Assembly: GCA_033239125.1 (NCBI GenBank)
Contig: BSWB01000002.1
Coordinates: 47,093,001-47,157,000, forward strand
From: Fagopyrum homotropicum
Taxonomy: Eukaryota; Streptophyta; Magnoliopsida; Caryophyllales; Polygonaceae
Reading direction: 5' to 3'
Length of the DNA stretch: 64,000 bases
Every line of letters starts with the position of its first letter. The stretch's first letter is position 1. The notes under the pieces are model-generated. The model saw only the letters and a program-made list of their open reading frames with translations. It had not been told where the DNA came from and made no database searches. The position numbers and the translations under genes were made by a program. Shown piece after piece: positions 1-10,580 of this stretch.

Positions 1-1
1 G

Positions 2-2647
2 GTGGTCAAGAAGGAAATCATTAAGTTGCTAGATGCGGGAATTATCTACCCTATCTCGGATAGTAAGTGGGTTAGCCCCGTTCATGTAGTACCTAAGAAG
101 GGTGGAATGACGGTAGTAACTAATGAGAACAATGAACTAATACCAACTAGGACGGTCACGGGATGGAGAATGTGTATAGATTATAGGAAATTGAACATGG
201 CCTCTAGGAAAGATCACTTTCCCCTCCCCTTCATTGACCAAATGCTAGAAAGATTAGCTCAACACTCTCACTTTTGCTATCTAGATGGGTATAGTGGATT
301 CTTCCAAATCCCTATCCACCCCGATGACCAAGAGAAAACAACTTTTACATGTCCATGGGGTACATTTGCATATAGGAGAATGCCATTTGGGTTGTGTAAT
401 GCACCCGCCACCTTTCAAAGGTGTATGATGGCTATCTTTTCGGAATACATAGAAAATATCATGGAAGTATTCATGGATGATTTCTCTGTTTATGGTTCTT
501 CTTTCGATGATTGCTTAGCTAATTTGTCATTGGTGTTGCAAAGATGTGAGGAGACAAATCTTGTCTTAAATTGGGAAAAATGCCACTTCATGGTAAGTGA
601 AGGTATCGTGTTAGGACACTTGGTGTCTAACCGTGGCATTGAGGTTGATAGGGCTAAGATTGAAACGATAGAGAAGTTGCCACCACCTACCTCGGTGAAG
701 GGGGTAAGGAGTTTCTTAGGGCATGCCGGTTTTTACCGGAGGTTCATTCAAGATTTCTCTAAAATTTCTAAGCCCCTCACTAACCTACTAATGAAAGATG
801 TTGATTTTGTTTTCTCCAAAGATTGTCTTGAAGCATTTTGTAGGTTGAAGAACGCCTTGATCTCCGCACCTATCATGCAACCTCCGGATTGGAGTCTACC
901 ATTTGAGATTATGTGCGATGCAAGTGATGTGGCCGTTGGGGCCGTTTTGGGGCAAAGAAAAGAAGGGCGCACTCATGCTATTTACTATGCTAGCAAGACG
1001 CTAGATGATGCCCAACTCAATTATGCTACTACCGAGAAGGAGTTGTTAGCGGTAGTGTATGCATTTGAGAAGTTCCGCCCATACCTTGTTGGAGCAAAGG
1101 TCATAGTTTACACGGATCATGCGGCGATCCGTTATCTACTTACAAAGAAGGATGCCAAGCCAAGGTTGATTCGGTGGATCCTTCTTCTTCAAGAGTTTGA
1201 TTTGGAGATAAGAGATAAGAAGGGATCCGAAAACTCAGTGGTGGATCACCTTAGTAGACTCCCACCATTGGAGCTTGGGAAAGACAACATTCCGATAGAT
1301 GACTCGTTCCGGGATGAACAATTGCAAATGGTGGAAGAATGCTTGTTCCAAGTGGCTAGGGGAAGTGAGCCATGGTATGCCGACATTGTGAATTACTTGG
1401 TGTGTGAGGAAGTGCCTCCCGGACTAACGTATGCACAAAGGAAGAAGTTCTTCAACGATGTAAGGCATTACTATTGGAGCGAGCCACTTCTATTCAAGAG
1501 AGGCCCGGATGGGGTGCTTAGGAGATGCATACCCGAAGACGAAATGGAAAGTGTGATCCGGCATTGTCACTCCTTACCATGTGGAGGCCATGCTAGCTCA
1601 CACAAAACGTGTGCAAAGGTATTGCAATCCGGTTTTTATTGGCCTAACTTGTTTAGAGATGTGCAAAGTTTTGTAGCGGCATGTGATGCTTGCCAAAGAA
1701 CGGGGAACATCTCAAGGAGGAATGAAATGCCCTTGAACAACATCCAAGAAGTTGAGATTTTTGATGTGTGGGGTGTAGACTTCATGGGACCATTCCCTTC
1801 TTCACGTGGCAATCTATTCATCCTATTGCCGGTGGACTATGTGTCAAGATGGGTAGAGGCAATCGCCTCTCCTACGAATGATGCCAAGGTGGTGGTGCGG
1901 TTCTTCAACCGAGTGATCTTCCCTAGGTTTGGAACACCAAGGGTGATCATTAGTGATGGAGGGAAGCACTTCACAAATAGGAACTTTGGAGCACTTTTGG
2001 CCAAGTATGGGGTGACTCATAAAGTGGCAACACCCTATCACCCCCAAACTAGTGGTCAAGTGGAGATCTCCAACCGAGAAATCAAGGCCATCCTCGAGAA
2101 GACGGTATCTAGAACAAGGAAGGATTGGGCCATGAAGCTCAATGACGCACTATGGGCATATAGAACCGCCTTCAAGACACCTATTGGCACCACTCCCTAC
2201 AAATTGGTCTATGGCAATTCTTGCCACCTTCCGGTGGAAATGGAGCATAGAGCTTATTGGGCCATTAAGTGGCTAAATTTTGACCTCAAGGAGGCGGGAG
2301 AGAAGAGATTGCTTGATATCAATGCCCTTGAGGAGCTCCGGTTGGAAGCTTACGAGAATGCCCGGATTTACAAGGAGAGAACCAAAAGGTGGCATGACAA
2401 GAGGATTATTCCAAAGGAGTTGAGTGAAGGAGATCTTGTCCTTCTCTTCAACTCGAGGCTAAGGCTCTTTCCCGGAAAGCTCAAATCAAGATGGACCGGG
2501 CCGTATGTGGTAAAGAAGATCTTTCCCCATGGAGCTATTGAGATAGGAGGGGAGCATTGTGGAGATTTCAAAGTGAACAGGCATCGCTTGAAGAAGTACA
2601 TTCCGGGAGCCCCAATAGACATGATTGCCCCGCTTCACCTTGCATAA
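2..2647 (+). CDS. Athila-type pol: reverse transcriptase, RNase H, integrase (5'-partial, intact frame)
   Basis: Open frame of 881 codons, entering from the left edge; the first Met shown is not the true start. Order: RT (residues about 1-270), RNase H (about 290-420), integrase zinc-binding region (about 520-570), catalytic core (about 590-690), C-terminal region to residue 881. RT keeps FMDD (about 157-160). RNase H has CDASD near 306 and TEKELLAVV and YTDHAAIRYL further on. The integrase has the H/H/C/C pattern (HASSHK, CDACQR) and the acidic triad at about D593, D652 and E688, with exactly 35 residues between the last two (DD35E). These enzymes copy the RNA into DNA in virus-like particles and insert it into the chromosome. 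No stop or frameshift is seen. Stop TAA at 2645-2647. Confidence 0.93.
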   Translation: MVKKEIIKLLDAGIIYPISDSKWVSPVHVVPKKGGMTVVTNENNELIPTRTVTGWRMCIDYRKLNMASRKDHFPLPFIDQMLERLAQHSHFCYLDGYSGFFQIPIHPDDQEKTTFTCPWGTFAYRRMPFGLCNAPATFQRCMMAIFSEYIENIMEVFMDDFSVYGSSFDDCLANLSLVLQRCEETNLVLNWEKCHFMVSEGIVLGHLVSNRGIEVDRAKIETIEKLPPPTSVKGVRSFLGHAGFYRRFIQDFSKISKPLTNLLMKDVDFVFSKDCLEAFCRLKNALISAPIMQPPDWSLPFEIMCDASDVAVGAVLGQRKEGRTHAIYYASKTLDDAQLNYATTEKELLAVVYAFEKFRPYLVGAKVIVYTDHAAIRYLLTKKDAKPRLIRWILLLQEFDLEIRDKKGSENSVVDHLSRLPPLELGKDNIPIDDSFRDEQLQMVEECLFQVARGSEPWYADIVNYLVCEEVPPGLTYAQRKKFFNDVRHYYWSEPLLFKRGPDGVLRRCIPEDEMESVIRHCHSLPCGGHASSHKTCAKVLQSGFYWPNLFRDVQSFVAACDACQRTGNISRRNEMPLNNIQEVEIFDVWGVDFMGPFPSSRGNLFILLPVDYVSRWVEAIASPTNDAKVVVRFFNRVIFPRFGTPRVIISDGGKHFTNRNFGALLAKYGVTHKVATPYHPQTSGQVEISNREIKAILEKTVSRTRKDWAMKLNDALWAYRTAFKTPIGTTPYKLVYGNSCHLPVEMEHRAYWAIKWLNFDLKEAGEKRLLDINALEELRLEAYENARIYKERTKRWHDKRIIPKELSEGDLVLLFNSRLRLFPGKLKSRWTGPYVVKKIFPHGAIEIGGEHCGDFKVNRHRLKKYIPGAPIDMIAPLHLA

Positions 2648-4310
2648 ACGCTCCCGAGTTTGGTCAAGCTAATGACCTTAAAGAAGCGCTTGGTGGGAGG
2701 CAACCCATCGGTAACATTTTTCCTTCATTTTAGCTTAGATTTTTCTGTTTTTATGTGCTTTGTGTGTTTTGTCTATTTTATGTGTGCTAGAACATTAGTG
2801 GCTTTGGAAGCCTTTCTTGGAAATGGTGATGATGAAACCCTCACTAATCATGGGTGGAGCGGACGCGGAACTTGGACGGCTAGCGGTGCCTAGCGCGGGT
2901 TTCAAAGCTTGAAGGATGCTTAGAGCTCCCTACCATGGTTGAAAGGATCATCCAACATCAATCCTCTTGAGAATTCCCAAATACCGAAGAAAACCATTTT
3001 ACATTGTGAGAACCTTCTTTCACTCTCTTTGCTTGAATACCACATTGGGGACAATGTGTTTCTAAGTATGGGGTGGGGTTTACATGATCCTTTGCATGAA
3101 GAGCATCTAGGATAGTTTAATATTTGCACATGTCTTGCATTGTACATACTTAAATCGAAAATCCCATAAAAATCAGAAAATTTAAAAATTTTTTGTGCTT
3201 TCTAGGCTTGGACATGATCCTAATGATGAAAACTTGTCTTGTGATTGGCTATGAATGGCCTTATGTGTTGAATTGATAAATGCATATGTGGACTTGAACT
3301 ACTTCTCTTGAATTCCATGAATGACTTGAGATCATGATGATTGCCTAGAATGGATTGAGTATTGAAAATCGAAATTACATGATAGTTCTTGCATACCATC
3401 TAGGAATGAATAAGGCATTTCATCTTTCTCTACTTCTCATCTTGATCATGATTGCTTGAGCACCTCAATTGATATAAAATTTGACCTCCTTTTAAACCCA
3501 TCCGGGAATAGGAGCATGCTAGTGTGTTTGAATGTGTAAAAAGCAAGTGTGGGGTGAAGATGTAATGAAAAGAATGTCGTGAATGGAATGCTGAAATTAT
3601 TGTGGAAGTGTAGCCAAAATAGGTTTGGGGGCGTTGGTTTAAATGACAAGTAACTCGGTACACTTCACATAATCGGGTGTTGGTGCCTTGCCAAAGTCAA
3701 ATGAGCCAATAGCCCTAACGAGCTTTGGTATGTGTGCCCGGTGTGGATGCACCTCGAAAAAGAGAAAAAGCCCGAGGATGGCTAATCACCGAGGTTTCGG
3801 CTATTGTACACCAATGCCATTGTCTCAAAAATGAGTTAAAGAAAAGGAAAAGAAAGCAAGATAGGGAAAAATATACACTTGGGGGAAGTTGATCGAGGAC
3901 AAGGAAGTGAAGTTAGTTCCATTCCCGGATTAGCATCACATACCTAGAAAATTCCCCTCCCCAATTGAAACGTTTCTTAGCCTTTTATGTCACAAGCCCT
4001 TATGACCTACTTGCATGTTTGTAAGACTTAGTAATCTAGATTGGATAGACTCTTGATCTTCTTGACATCTCCGTCCTCCCATCTCATGCATGCTTTTGAG
4101 TTAAGTACAATTGTCTTTCCATGCCTTTGTTGTTTGATACATAATTGCTTATCCAATTGCCAATGATCATGACTATGAAGGTGATCCAATAGTAGAAGCA
4201 CAAAACCAAAAAGATTTTTGCCATTTTTCTGCATACATAAATCATGTCATCTCTTAGTCTATAGTTGGGAATTTGCTCGGGGACGAGCAAACCTTAAGTA
4301 TGGGGTATTT
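2648..4310 (+). other. post-pol non-coding region of the Athila-type element
   Basis: About 1.66 kb between pol and the 3' LTR with no convincing ORF. At 2671-2706 it has a motif (core GCGCTTGGTGGGAGG) also found just after pol in the minus-strand Athila element (24706-24744). The block around 3600-3960 resembles the corresponding minus-strand region 12400-12560. Unlike that element, no third ORF is present here. The rest is AT-rich and unrecognised. Confidence 0.7.
4294..4310 (+). other. polypurine tract region before the 3' LTR
   Basis: TTAAGTATGGGGTATTT lies directly before the LTR's TG. The same block, TATGGGGTATTT, precedes the 3' LTR of the minus-strand Athila element (complement at 11900-11911). 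This is the position of the plus-strand primer in reverse transcription. Confidence 0.7.
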
Positions 4311-4745
4311 TGATAACACGATTTATAGCATAGTTTTAGGTGCACATTTAGGTAGAATTCTCGCTCAATCATGCATTATCTAGCACTAGTCCAATACGTT
4401 TTGCACTCAAAACATGTATTTTGTCGAGATAGACGTCTACACGGACTTGTGTGCGTTTTGTAGGTATTTCGGGAAGTTTCGAGCTAAAACGGTGCGTTTG
4501 AGGGTCGCTCATTAAGAGGACACGTTTCCAAACTCATTAGAACGCAAGGCAAGGGCTGAGAAGGACTCAAGGAACCTTGCCAACACAGGCCATGCACCAA
4601 ACCACAGCCTAATGATCCAAGGCGAAGTTTCTGCACAGAATCACGGTTCTCTGAAGAACCACGGCCGTGGAAATGACCGTGGATTTTGCCAGATTCTCGT
4701 GACAGCTGTGCCACGACTCTCATGGCCAGCTCATGAAGAATTGGT

Positions 4746-4752
4746 TATAAAA
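4746..4752 (+). promoter_or_regulatory. putative TATA box of the Athila LTR
   Basis: TATAAAA in GGTTATAAAAGTGG, about 435 bases into the LTR, followed by a purine-rich leader. The position fits a U3/R boundary. Prediction only. Confidence 0.5.
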
Positions 4753-5421
4753 GTGGTCCTTGATAGTTGTTAGAGGCAGCTGGGATTTGGGTAGTTTGAG
4801 AGCAGCTCACATATTCTCCATTTTTCTTTGACAAAATATATTCCAAGAAGAAGAAGGACTTTTTCTAGGAAGGAAAGTGCAAGAAGAAGAAGAAAGGAGC
4901 CATTGCCATTGAAGAGGAGAGGAGAAGACACACTTAGCTCTTGTATTTTCGGATTTATTTCTAGAAGTTTTTGAACTCTTGAACCTTCCTTTGGAAGGGT
5001 TGTAAGTCGTTCTAATTTCATCTTCAGATTTAGATTGTGTTTGAAGTTCATTTGTTCATCTTCTTTCTCTCATTTTCTTGCAATGGAGGTTATGAATCTA
5101 TGCTTGTTTGTTTTGATTTCTAATATGAATGTTGTAGGCTAGATTGATGTGATTCTAGGGTAAGGAAAGGATGGTTATGGCTAGATCTATGATAGGGCGA
5201 ACTTAGATTTACCTTTGGATGATTTTTGTTTATGAACGTAGCTACTGTTAGGAATCACGGGTAGTTCTTGAAGAACCACGGTCGTGGTTTCTGTAGAACA
5301 AACCGTGGTTCTTCTTGGTTCGAAGGACCTTATCTTAGGTTCATAAAATTGTTGAAACCCTAAGTTTTTGCTGAGTTTAACCTACCCTAGGGTGTCCTAG
5401 TGTAGCGACTAAGTGTTAGGA

Positions 5422-5686
5422 GAGACTTACCCGGTAATCCTTGCCCTTAGAATCTAAAATAGCAAAACCTTAGGTAATGGTGAGCCTAATAAGCCGCCAT
5501 TGGATTAAATGTGCTAGGATAGTTGATTAGGACTTCCCTTTCCGAGACTTACCCGGTGAGGATAGGTTAGATCCCTAATTAAACAATCCGGTTTGTGTTA
5601 AATTCCTCCCCTTAGGTTCTTAGAGACTTAACCGGTAATGAGACCTTAGGTGTGGATTAGTTGGATCATGAGACTTACCCGGTAAT
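5422..5686 (+). repeat. four copies of GAGACTTACCCGGTAAT in the LTR
   Basis: Copies start at 5422, 5544 (ends GGTGAG), 5623 (AACCGG variant) and 5670. Spacing is irregular (about 120, 80 and 47 bases), so this is not a tandem satellite. The core TTACCCGGTAA is an odd palindrome. The diverged minus-strand Athila LTRs also carry four copies each (29805, 29849, 29931, 30046 in LTR B). Confidence 0.85.
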
Positions 5687-6137
5687 TGATCCCATTTTAG
5701 GAACACTTAATTCCAACATATCATAATCAATCCAAAGAATGAATAGATAACTTGAGTTTTATGCCATAACCGGAATTTCCAACCCCTAGAATCCGTCTTC
5801 CCTTTTTCTTAATCAACATCTTGTTCGATTTGTTTATTTGTGCCAATTTTCCGACTTAGTTTGATTGATTGTTTACATGCATTTGATCTTTGAAGTGATC
5901 ACCTAAAAACAACCAAAACAATTGAGATTTTCTTCCTTTATTTGCATCCTTTTCTTTAGACTTAGATTTTGCTAAATTCAATCACAACTTAATTCGATTT
6001 CACCTTAGTCTTTGTGTTCGACCTTGGAATACTTATCTTGCTACATACGTCCCGTACACTGCGGGTGCGCTAGAAGTAGGATAATTATAACGAGTATAAA
6101 TTTAAGGCTTATTGCGTACACATCTTTTAGCGTAACA

Positions 6138-7878
6138 ACCACCCCTGCGGTAAAGAGGGCCGCCCCTGTGAATCATGCGATAGATCACGCCGATCTGTTT
6201 TCGTCGTTTTATCTTTCTTCCATAGATAGAATACCGGCTTCCATAGATAGAATACCCGATATTCTATCTTATGGATCGGTTTCCTTGTTTCTTTCTAACC
6301 CTAGACGCTCTTTCCGTCTAGCGTTCCAGCCCTCCTATATATTCTCTTACTTCTCTCCTTTTTCCCGTTCCTTGTTATCGTCTTCAAACCCTAGAGAGTT
6401 GCAGCCGTCCTTTGCTTCCTGCGATTTCGCTGAACGTGTAAGTTCATTCCTTCCTAGTTCTTCCTCACGTTCTTACAGTGCTGAATGCCTTCTCCTTCTG
6501 TTTGGTTTCTTCCTTGCGTTCTTCTCTTTTCTTCTTCTCAAGGATCAAGCTTGAGCCTTGATTCTTGTGGAGTGTTCCATTGTTGACCCTTCGTTGTTCT
6601 CGGGCTCTCTAGAGTTGAGTCTCGACGTGTTGGAACCAAAGGTTTGAGCTTTGGTTTCCCCTGCTGTGAAATCTGTTGAAGAGAAGCCCGACAGTAGCTT
6701 CTAACGAAGATCCGCCCCTGCGCCTACACAGAGCCGCCCCTGCGCCTCTGTCACAACCGCCCCTCCGCCTGCACAGAGATGCCCTTGCGCCTCTATTCAG
6801 CCGCCCCTGCGCATTTGTCTAACCGCCCCTGCGGTTTCTCTGCAGTAACTCCCATCTTTGGTGAGTTGCTTCCTTCCTTTCTTTCCTCGTTCCTTCCTTG
6901 GTTCCTTTTGGTTGTTCCTTATTCCCCTGAGTTGTTGTAAGACTAAGATTGAGCCCTTAACATGTGTTGATCTCTTAGAGATCGTTGAGACTAGAAGTCA
7001 CAGACTTCTAGCAACCGTTTTGTTCCTGATTCGTGTTGCTTGTTCGTACAAGTTTTCCTTGCTCCTTTCCTGAGGGAAACTGAGCTTCCTTGTGTGTTTC
7101 TGAGTTGTTCGCTGATCTTTTGGGTTACCTTCGTGTGAGGTAAGTCCCTTGGACTTACTTAGCTTCATTCCGCGTATTAGTTGGATTGTTTTGGCTTGTT
7201 TGTGTTGCTATCATGCTTATAACGGATAATTGGAGATAGGATTTACCCTTTTTTACCCTTAACTAGCCCAAGTGTATTATAACCGGGCGGTGACCACTTG
7301 TCTAGTTCTACAGGAGACTAGAATGTGCTCTTGCAACCCAGACCTGTAGGTAACAGATAGTACTGATCTATTCCTATTGGTAGACCGAAGCGGAGACGAG
7401 TTTCGGGAGATTCTCGTGTGATAAAAGAAGTTGAATTAGTAATGGATAACCTTAATGAAAGATAATAACCGGTTGATGTGTAAGCATGCTATGTGTTTTC
7501 TTTACCTTATGTGTGTTTGTGCCTTTACACTCTTGCTTATACCTAGAATGTTAGCTAACGGTTTATACCGTCGTTGTAGATGTTCCGTAGGTTCGGGATG
7601 TTGCTGAGTGATCTGGATGCTGTGATCAGCCGGGGTTCCCGTACATTATAGGACGGGATTGGGCTTTTGTTTTGTTTGTTGTTTCCCTTTTGTTTTGACC
7701 CGGTTGTGGAGCTTTTGTGTTTTCGGGTGTTTGAACCTTTGGTTTTATATTAAGTTTTGGTTTTCATTCGTCTATACCCTGTTGTATGATCCATTTGCTG
7801 TTGCTACTCTGAGGGTCGGAACCCATTGTGCGGTCCTAGCCCGTAGCGCTTCAAGTTCCCAGAACTTGGGGTGTTACA
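6138..7878 (+). repeat. Tekay/Del-like gypsy LTR, 3' portion, split by the Athila insertion
   Basis: Ends in AACTTGGGGTGTTACA, the terminus of the Tekay-like LTRs ending at 15401 and 22502. It shares internal blocks with them: GAGGTAAGTCC...GGACTTACTTAGCT at 7137-7164 and GTTAGCTAACGG...ATACCG at 7550-7570. The 5' part lies beyond the Athila element, outside the window. There is no primer site after 7878; the SIRE element follows at once, so this is a 3' or solo LTR. Its own start and TSD cannot be checked. Confidence 0.75.
6712..6834 (+). repeat. 22-bp tandem repeat (CCGCCCCTGCG core)
   Basis: Core copies begin near 6712, 6734, 6757, 6779, 6801 and 6823, a 22-base period, with variants such as CCGCCCCTCCG. 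Two more copies occur 22 bases apart at 6139 and 6161. The last copy forms AACCGC-CCCT-GCGGTT, a perfect stem. Confidence 0.85.
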
Positions 7879-8508
7879 TTCAAGTTTCCTTATACCATCT
7901 GCATGAGCTTCCTTTCCCATAATGCTCCTTCAAACACATATTCCTCCATCGGTTTTGAGCATTGATGAGGTCAAGTTCTTTGCGAGAAAGATATGTTCTC
8001 CTCTAATCAGAATTCTTATCATATTTCTTGACTACCCCAAATTCTTCAATATTCAGAAAGTTCTTTGCTAGAAAGATTTGTTCTCCTCTGATCAGAATTC
8101 TTATCATATTTCTTGACTACCCCAAATTCTTCAATATTTAGAATGTTTGGATCCTCAGATGATGGTTGGCGAATAGGACGGTCTTTGACAATTTTATGAC
8201 ATTGGGTCATGACTTGTTCAGCATCCTTCGTGGTAGCTTGTCCATCTTCTTCTGTTAAAGGCTTGATGCTACTGGCAGCTGTAAGAGAAAGGGCGTTCAC
8301 ATGAAACATTTGATTAATTTTATGATTAAGAACCCAGTAAGTCTTGTGTTTCATCCAGCTTGTCAGTCACTGTTGCTCGGAAAAAGACAAGATCGGTTCT
8401 CAGAGAATCCACTGCACTCTCTACAGCTTCCACACACTGCACTATGGTATAATTCCAAGCTGGCTGCTCCTTTAGAACCCATATTGTTCTATAGTCAACT
8501 TCTGTTCT
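7879..8508 (-). pseudogene. distal part of the SIRE post-pol ORF, cut off by the Athila insertion
   Basis: On the minus strand this continues the ORF that stops at 34395; the GTTCT duplications at 8504-8508 and 34395-34399 show the two sides were once joined. Coding-like sequence runs from 8508 (VQCVEAVESAVDSLR, ATVTDKLDETQDLL), looks helical, then shifts frame near 8340 into an open stretch (VNALSLTAASSIKPL, DPNILNIEEFGVVKK) ending near 8046. An 85-bp tandem duplication inside it breaks the frame again. I recognise no domain. Confidence 0.6.
7973..8142. repeat. 85-bp direct tandem duplication
   Basis: Copy 1 is 7973-8057 and copy 2 is 8058-8142. They differ at a few bases (GCGAGAAAGATATG against GCTAGAAAGATTTG; CTAATC against CTGATC; TTCAG against TTTAG). 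85 is not a multiple of three, so it shifts the frame of the SIRE post-pol ORF. Confidence 0.92.
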
Positions 8509-8971
8509 TGTTCGCTACAAATGGTGTGTGCAAGCTTTAAATTTATAACCCAAGATGTATGCTTAAAACAAGGATGTGAACCCGTAGTGTACGGGTCAAT
8601 CGTAGTAAAAGCAAGAATTCCGGGGTGTCCATCTCAGGGACTTAGGTGAAACAAAACAAATATAGGTAGTCAATGCAACTAATAACCACAAAAGCGATTA
8701 AAACAATCAAAGATGATAAAAAAAAAAGTCAATTAAAGGAAATATGCAATTCTAGGGATTAAAGCATCTAGTTGTGGTTCCAACTCAAGATTTCAAGATA
8801 AGCGGACAAAGCTGAGATTTTGCAAAGGGAAGGTGTTACTAAAGTGGAATAGATCACCGGGTAAGTCTCACTACTCACAATCCCAAGCCAAAGAACCTAT
8901 TACCGGGTAAGTCTCAAGGTACTAAGGAAAGGAACTATAATCTCAAACCAACAAACCAACTAAGGGAATAG

Positions 8972-10580
8972 TGATGACATGAATTATGACCTATTTTTAG
9001 GCATGTATTTATATAGATTTTCCCTTTATTTTGCATGCATAGACATACATTCATGGCATTTATGGTTATATTCACCTACTTTGCAAGAATAGAGGTCTAC
9101 ACAGAGTTTTATTACATTTGTAGGTAATTTGGCGAATTATGGAGCAAAGATGGCACATTTAAGGATTAAGCCTTGAAGTGGGACAAAAAGGACATAAAAG
9201 GAATTTCGGACGCGGCCCAAAGTATTTTCTGATACCTTCGGACGCGGCCCAAAGTATTCTCTGATACCGTCTGACGCGCCAAAGTATTTTCTGATACCGT
9301 CTGACGCGCCAAAGTATTTTCTGATACCTTCGGACGCGGCCCAAAGTATTCTCTGATACCGTCTGACGCGCCAGAGTATCTTCTGATACCAGCGGATTCG
9401 ACTTCTTTTCAGCCGAAATATTTAGGGTTTTATCTTTAAACCCTAGAGAGATCCCTACATATATTTGATAGCCTTCAACATTGAAGGAGGGACGGTGACA
9501 GCCCTAGGATTTGGATCCCCAAAGAGAGGGAGGCTTGAAGATTTTATTGCGTACAGGGAAGATTCGGAGAAGGAGGCATTTTGGAGATTGTGTACTTCGA
9601 GATTATCTTAGGGTTTATCTTTGGAGACGGATTGACACCCCGTTCTTCATTGTTCCTTAAGATTGTTGTGAGGATTTCTATTCCTTTTTTCTGCATTCAT
9701 TCAATACAAACATTTGTTATTGGATTTGAGATTGGTTATTTGATAGTCATTGAGTTTTTGAGGTTTTCATCCATTTTCTCTTTAAACTTGATTATTGAAT
9801 TGATAATGATGGTTATTGGCTAAAACCCTTTAGTAATTCTAAGGTGAAGGGTTAATAATTGTGGCTTAGATAATGATAGATCGATCGTAATTTGATTGGA
9901 CCCTGAGAGTGCGAGAAATATCGTCGACACCCTAAATCACGGCCTGTTCTTAGGTTTCCACGGCCGTGATTCTTAAGATCTAGCTGTGATTTACCCCAAT
10001 TTACGAATTTTGCTTTTACTTTTATCCAAGGTTAAAGATTAGCTTTAATCTAGTCTAGGTTTGCCCTTTTCTAGGTAGTAGTGAAGCCTCAACAACCTCT
10101 ACTTAGATTTCGAGTGTGGCAACCTTAATCGGTTTAGTTAGTTTTGATCCTTGGGTTACAAGTTTGGGTATTTGAGATCAATTCTTGTCCTTAGATCGTT
10201 TCTATATTGCAGCCTCAACAACCTTTATAGAGAGAGTCTTTGGGTTAGACATATAGGGTTTTGGAACTTCGCCGTACATTACCTTACCTTAGTATACCTT
10301 TGCAAACCTCAACTCTGTCCTTATATCTATAGTATATCTTGAATCGATTGCCACAATTTGACATCCGGATCTTTAGGGTTGCTGTTTTCCCCAATATTTG
10401 CAAAAGCTTCTATTTTCATTGCTCGATAATTTGTGAACTGAATTTGATCCCCCAAATCCCTGAGTTCGATACTCTGGAATACTTGCTTAACTACGCCGAT
10501 CCGTACACTGCGGGTTCGCTTGCTTTTTATTCTAGTTTTATAAATTTAAAACTTATTTGCACACACCTTTCGGGCGAACA
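8972..10580 (+). mobile_element. Athila-like solo LTR with 5-bp target duplication
   Basis: Begins TGATGACATG and ends GGCGAACA (TG...CA, 1609 bp), flanked by AATAG at 8967-8971 and 10581-10585. The uninterrupted target is seen at 29911-29946 in LTR B. The terminal block (CCGTACACTGCGGGTTCG, ATTTAAAACTT, GCACACACC) is that of an Athila LTR of a different family from the plus element. With no internal domain and an intact TSD, the standard reading is LTR-LTR recombination. A 30-bp tandem repeat sits at 9206-9390 and a CACGGCCGTG palindrome near 9958. Confidence 0.93.
9206..9390 (+). repeat. 30-32 bp tandem repeat in the solo LTR
   Basis: Six copies of a unit built on CGGACGCGGCCCAAAGTATT then TTCTGATACC. 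Two unit types occur: one with CGGACGCGGCCC, one with CTGACGCGCC. Their order (long, long, short, short, long, short) suggests duplication of blocks rather than of single units. Confidence 0.88.

Larger units (their letters stand above)
1..6137 (+). mobile_element. Athila-type Ty3/gypsy retrotransposon, 3' part
   Basis: The window opens inside pol and runs through the post-pol region, a polypurine tract and a complete 3' LTR. The 5' LTR, gag and protease lie left of the window, so the 5' target-site duplication cannot be seen. The lineage call rests on the RT sequence (WVSPVHVVPKKGG, TRTVTGWRMCIDYRKLN), typical of the Athila/Calypso clade, and on close similarity to the minus-strand element at 24764-29368, which has an Asp-tRNA primer site. 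The element interrupts a Tekay-like LTR that resumes at 6138. With an unbroken RT-RNaseH-IN frame it is the best preserved coding element here. Confidence 0.85.
4311..6137 (+). repeat. 3' LTR of the plus-strand Athila-type element
   Basis: Starts TGATAACACG and ends about TAGCGTAACA (TG...CA, about 1.83 kb). The start is fixed by the polypurine block. The end is fixed by analogy with the solo LTR at 8972-10580, which has the same kind of terminal block (CCGTACACTGCGGGT, ATTTAA, ACACAC). It holds a TATA box, a perfect 12-bp palindrome at 4659-4670, and four copies of GAGACTTACCCGGTAAT at 5422-5686. The exact last base is uncertain by a few bases because the partner LTR is outside the window. 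Confidence 0.82.

Noticed and set aside
6012..6554. 180-codon plus-strand ORF
   Set aside because: It crosses the Athila LTR end and runs into the Tekay-like LTR; no domain, and its sequence follows the 22-bp repeat and leader text. Chance frame.
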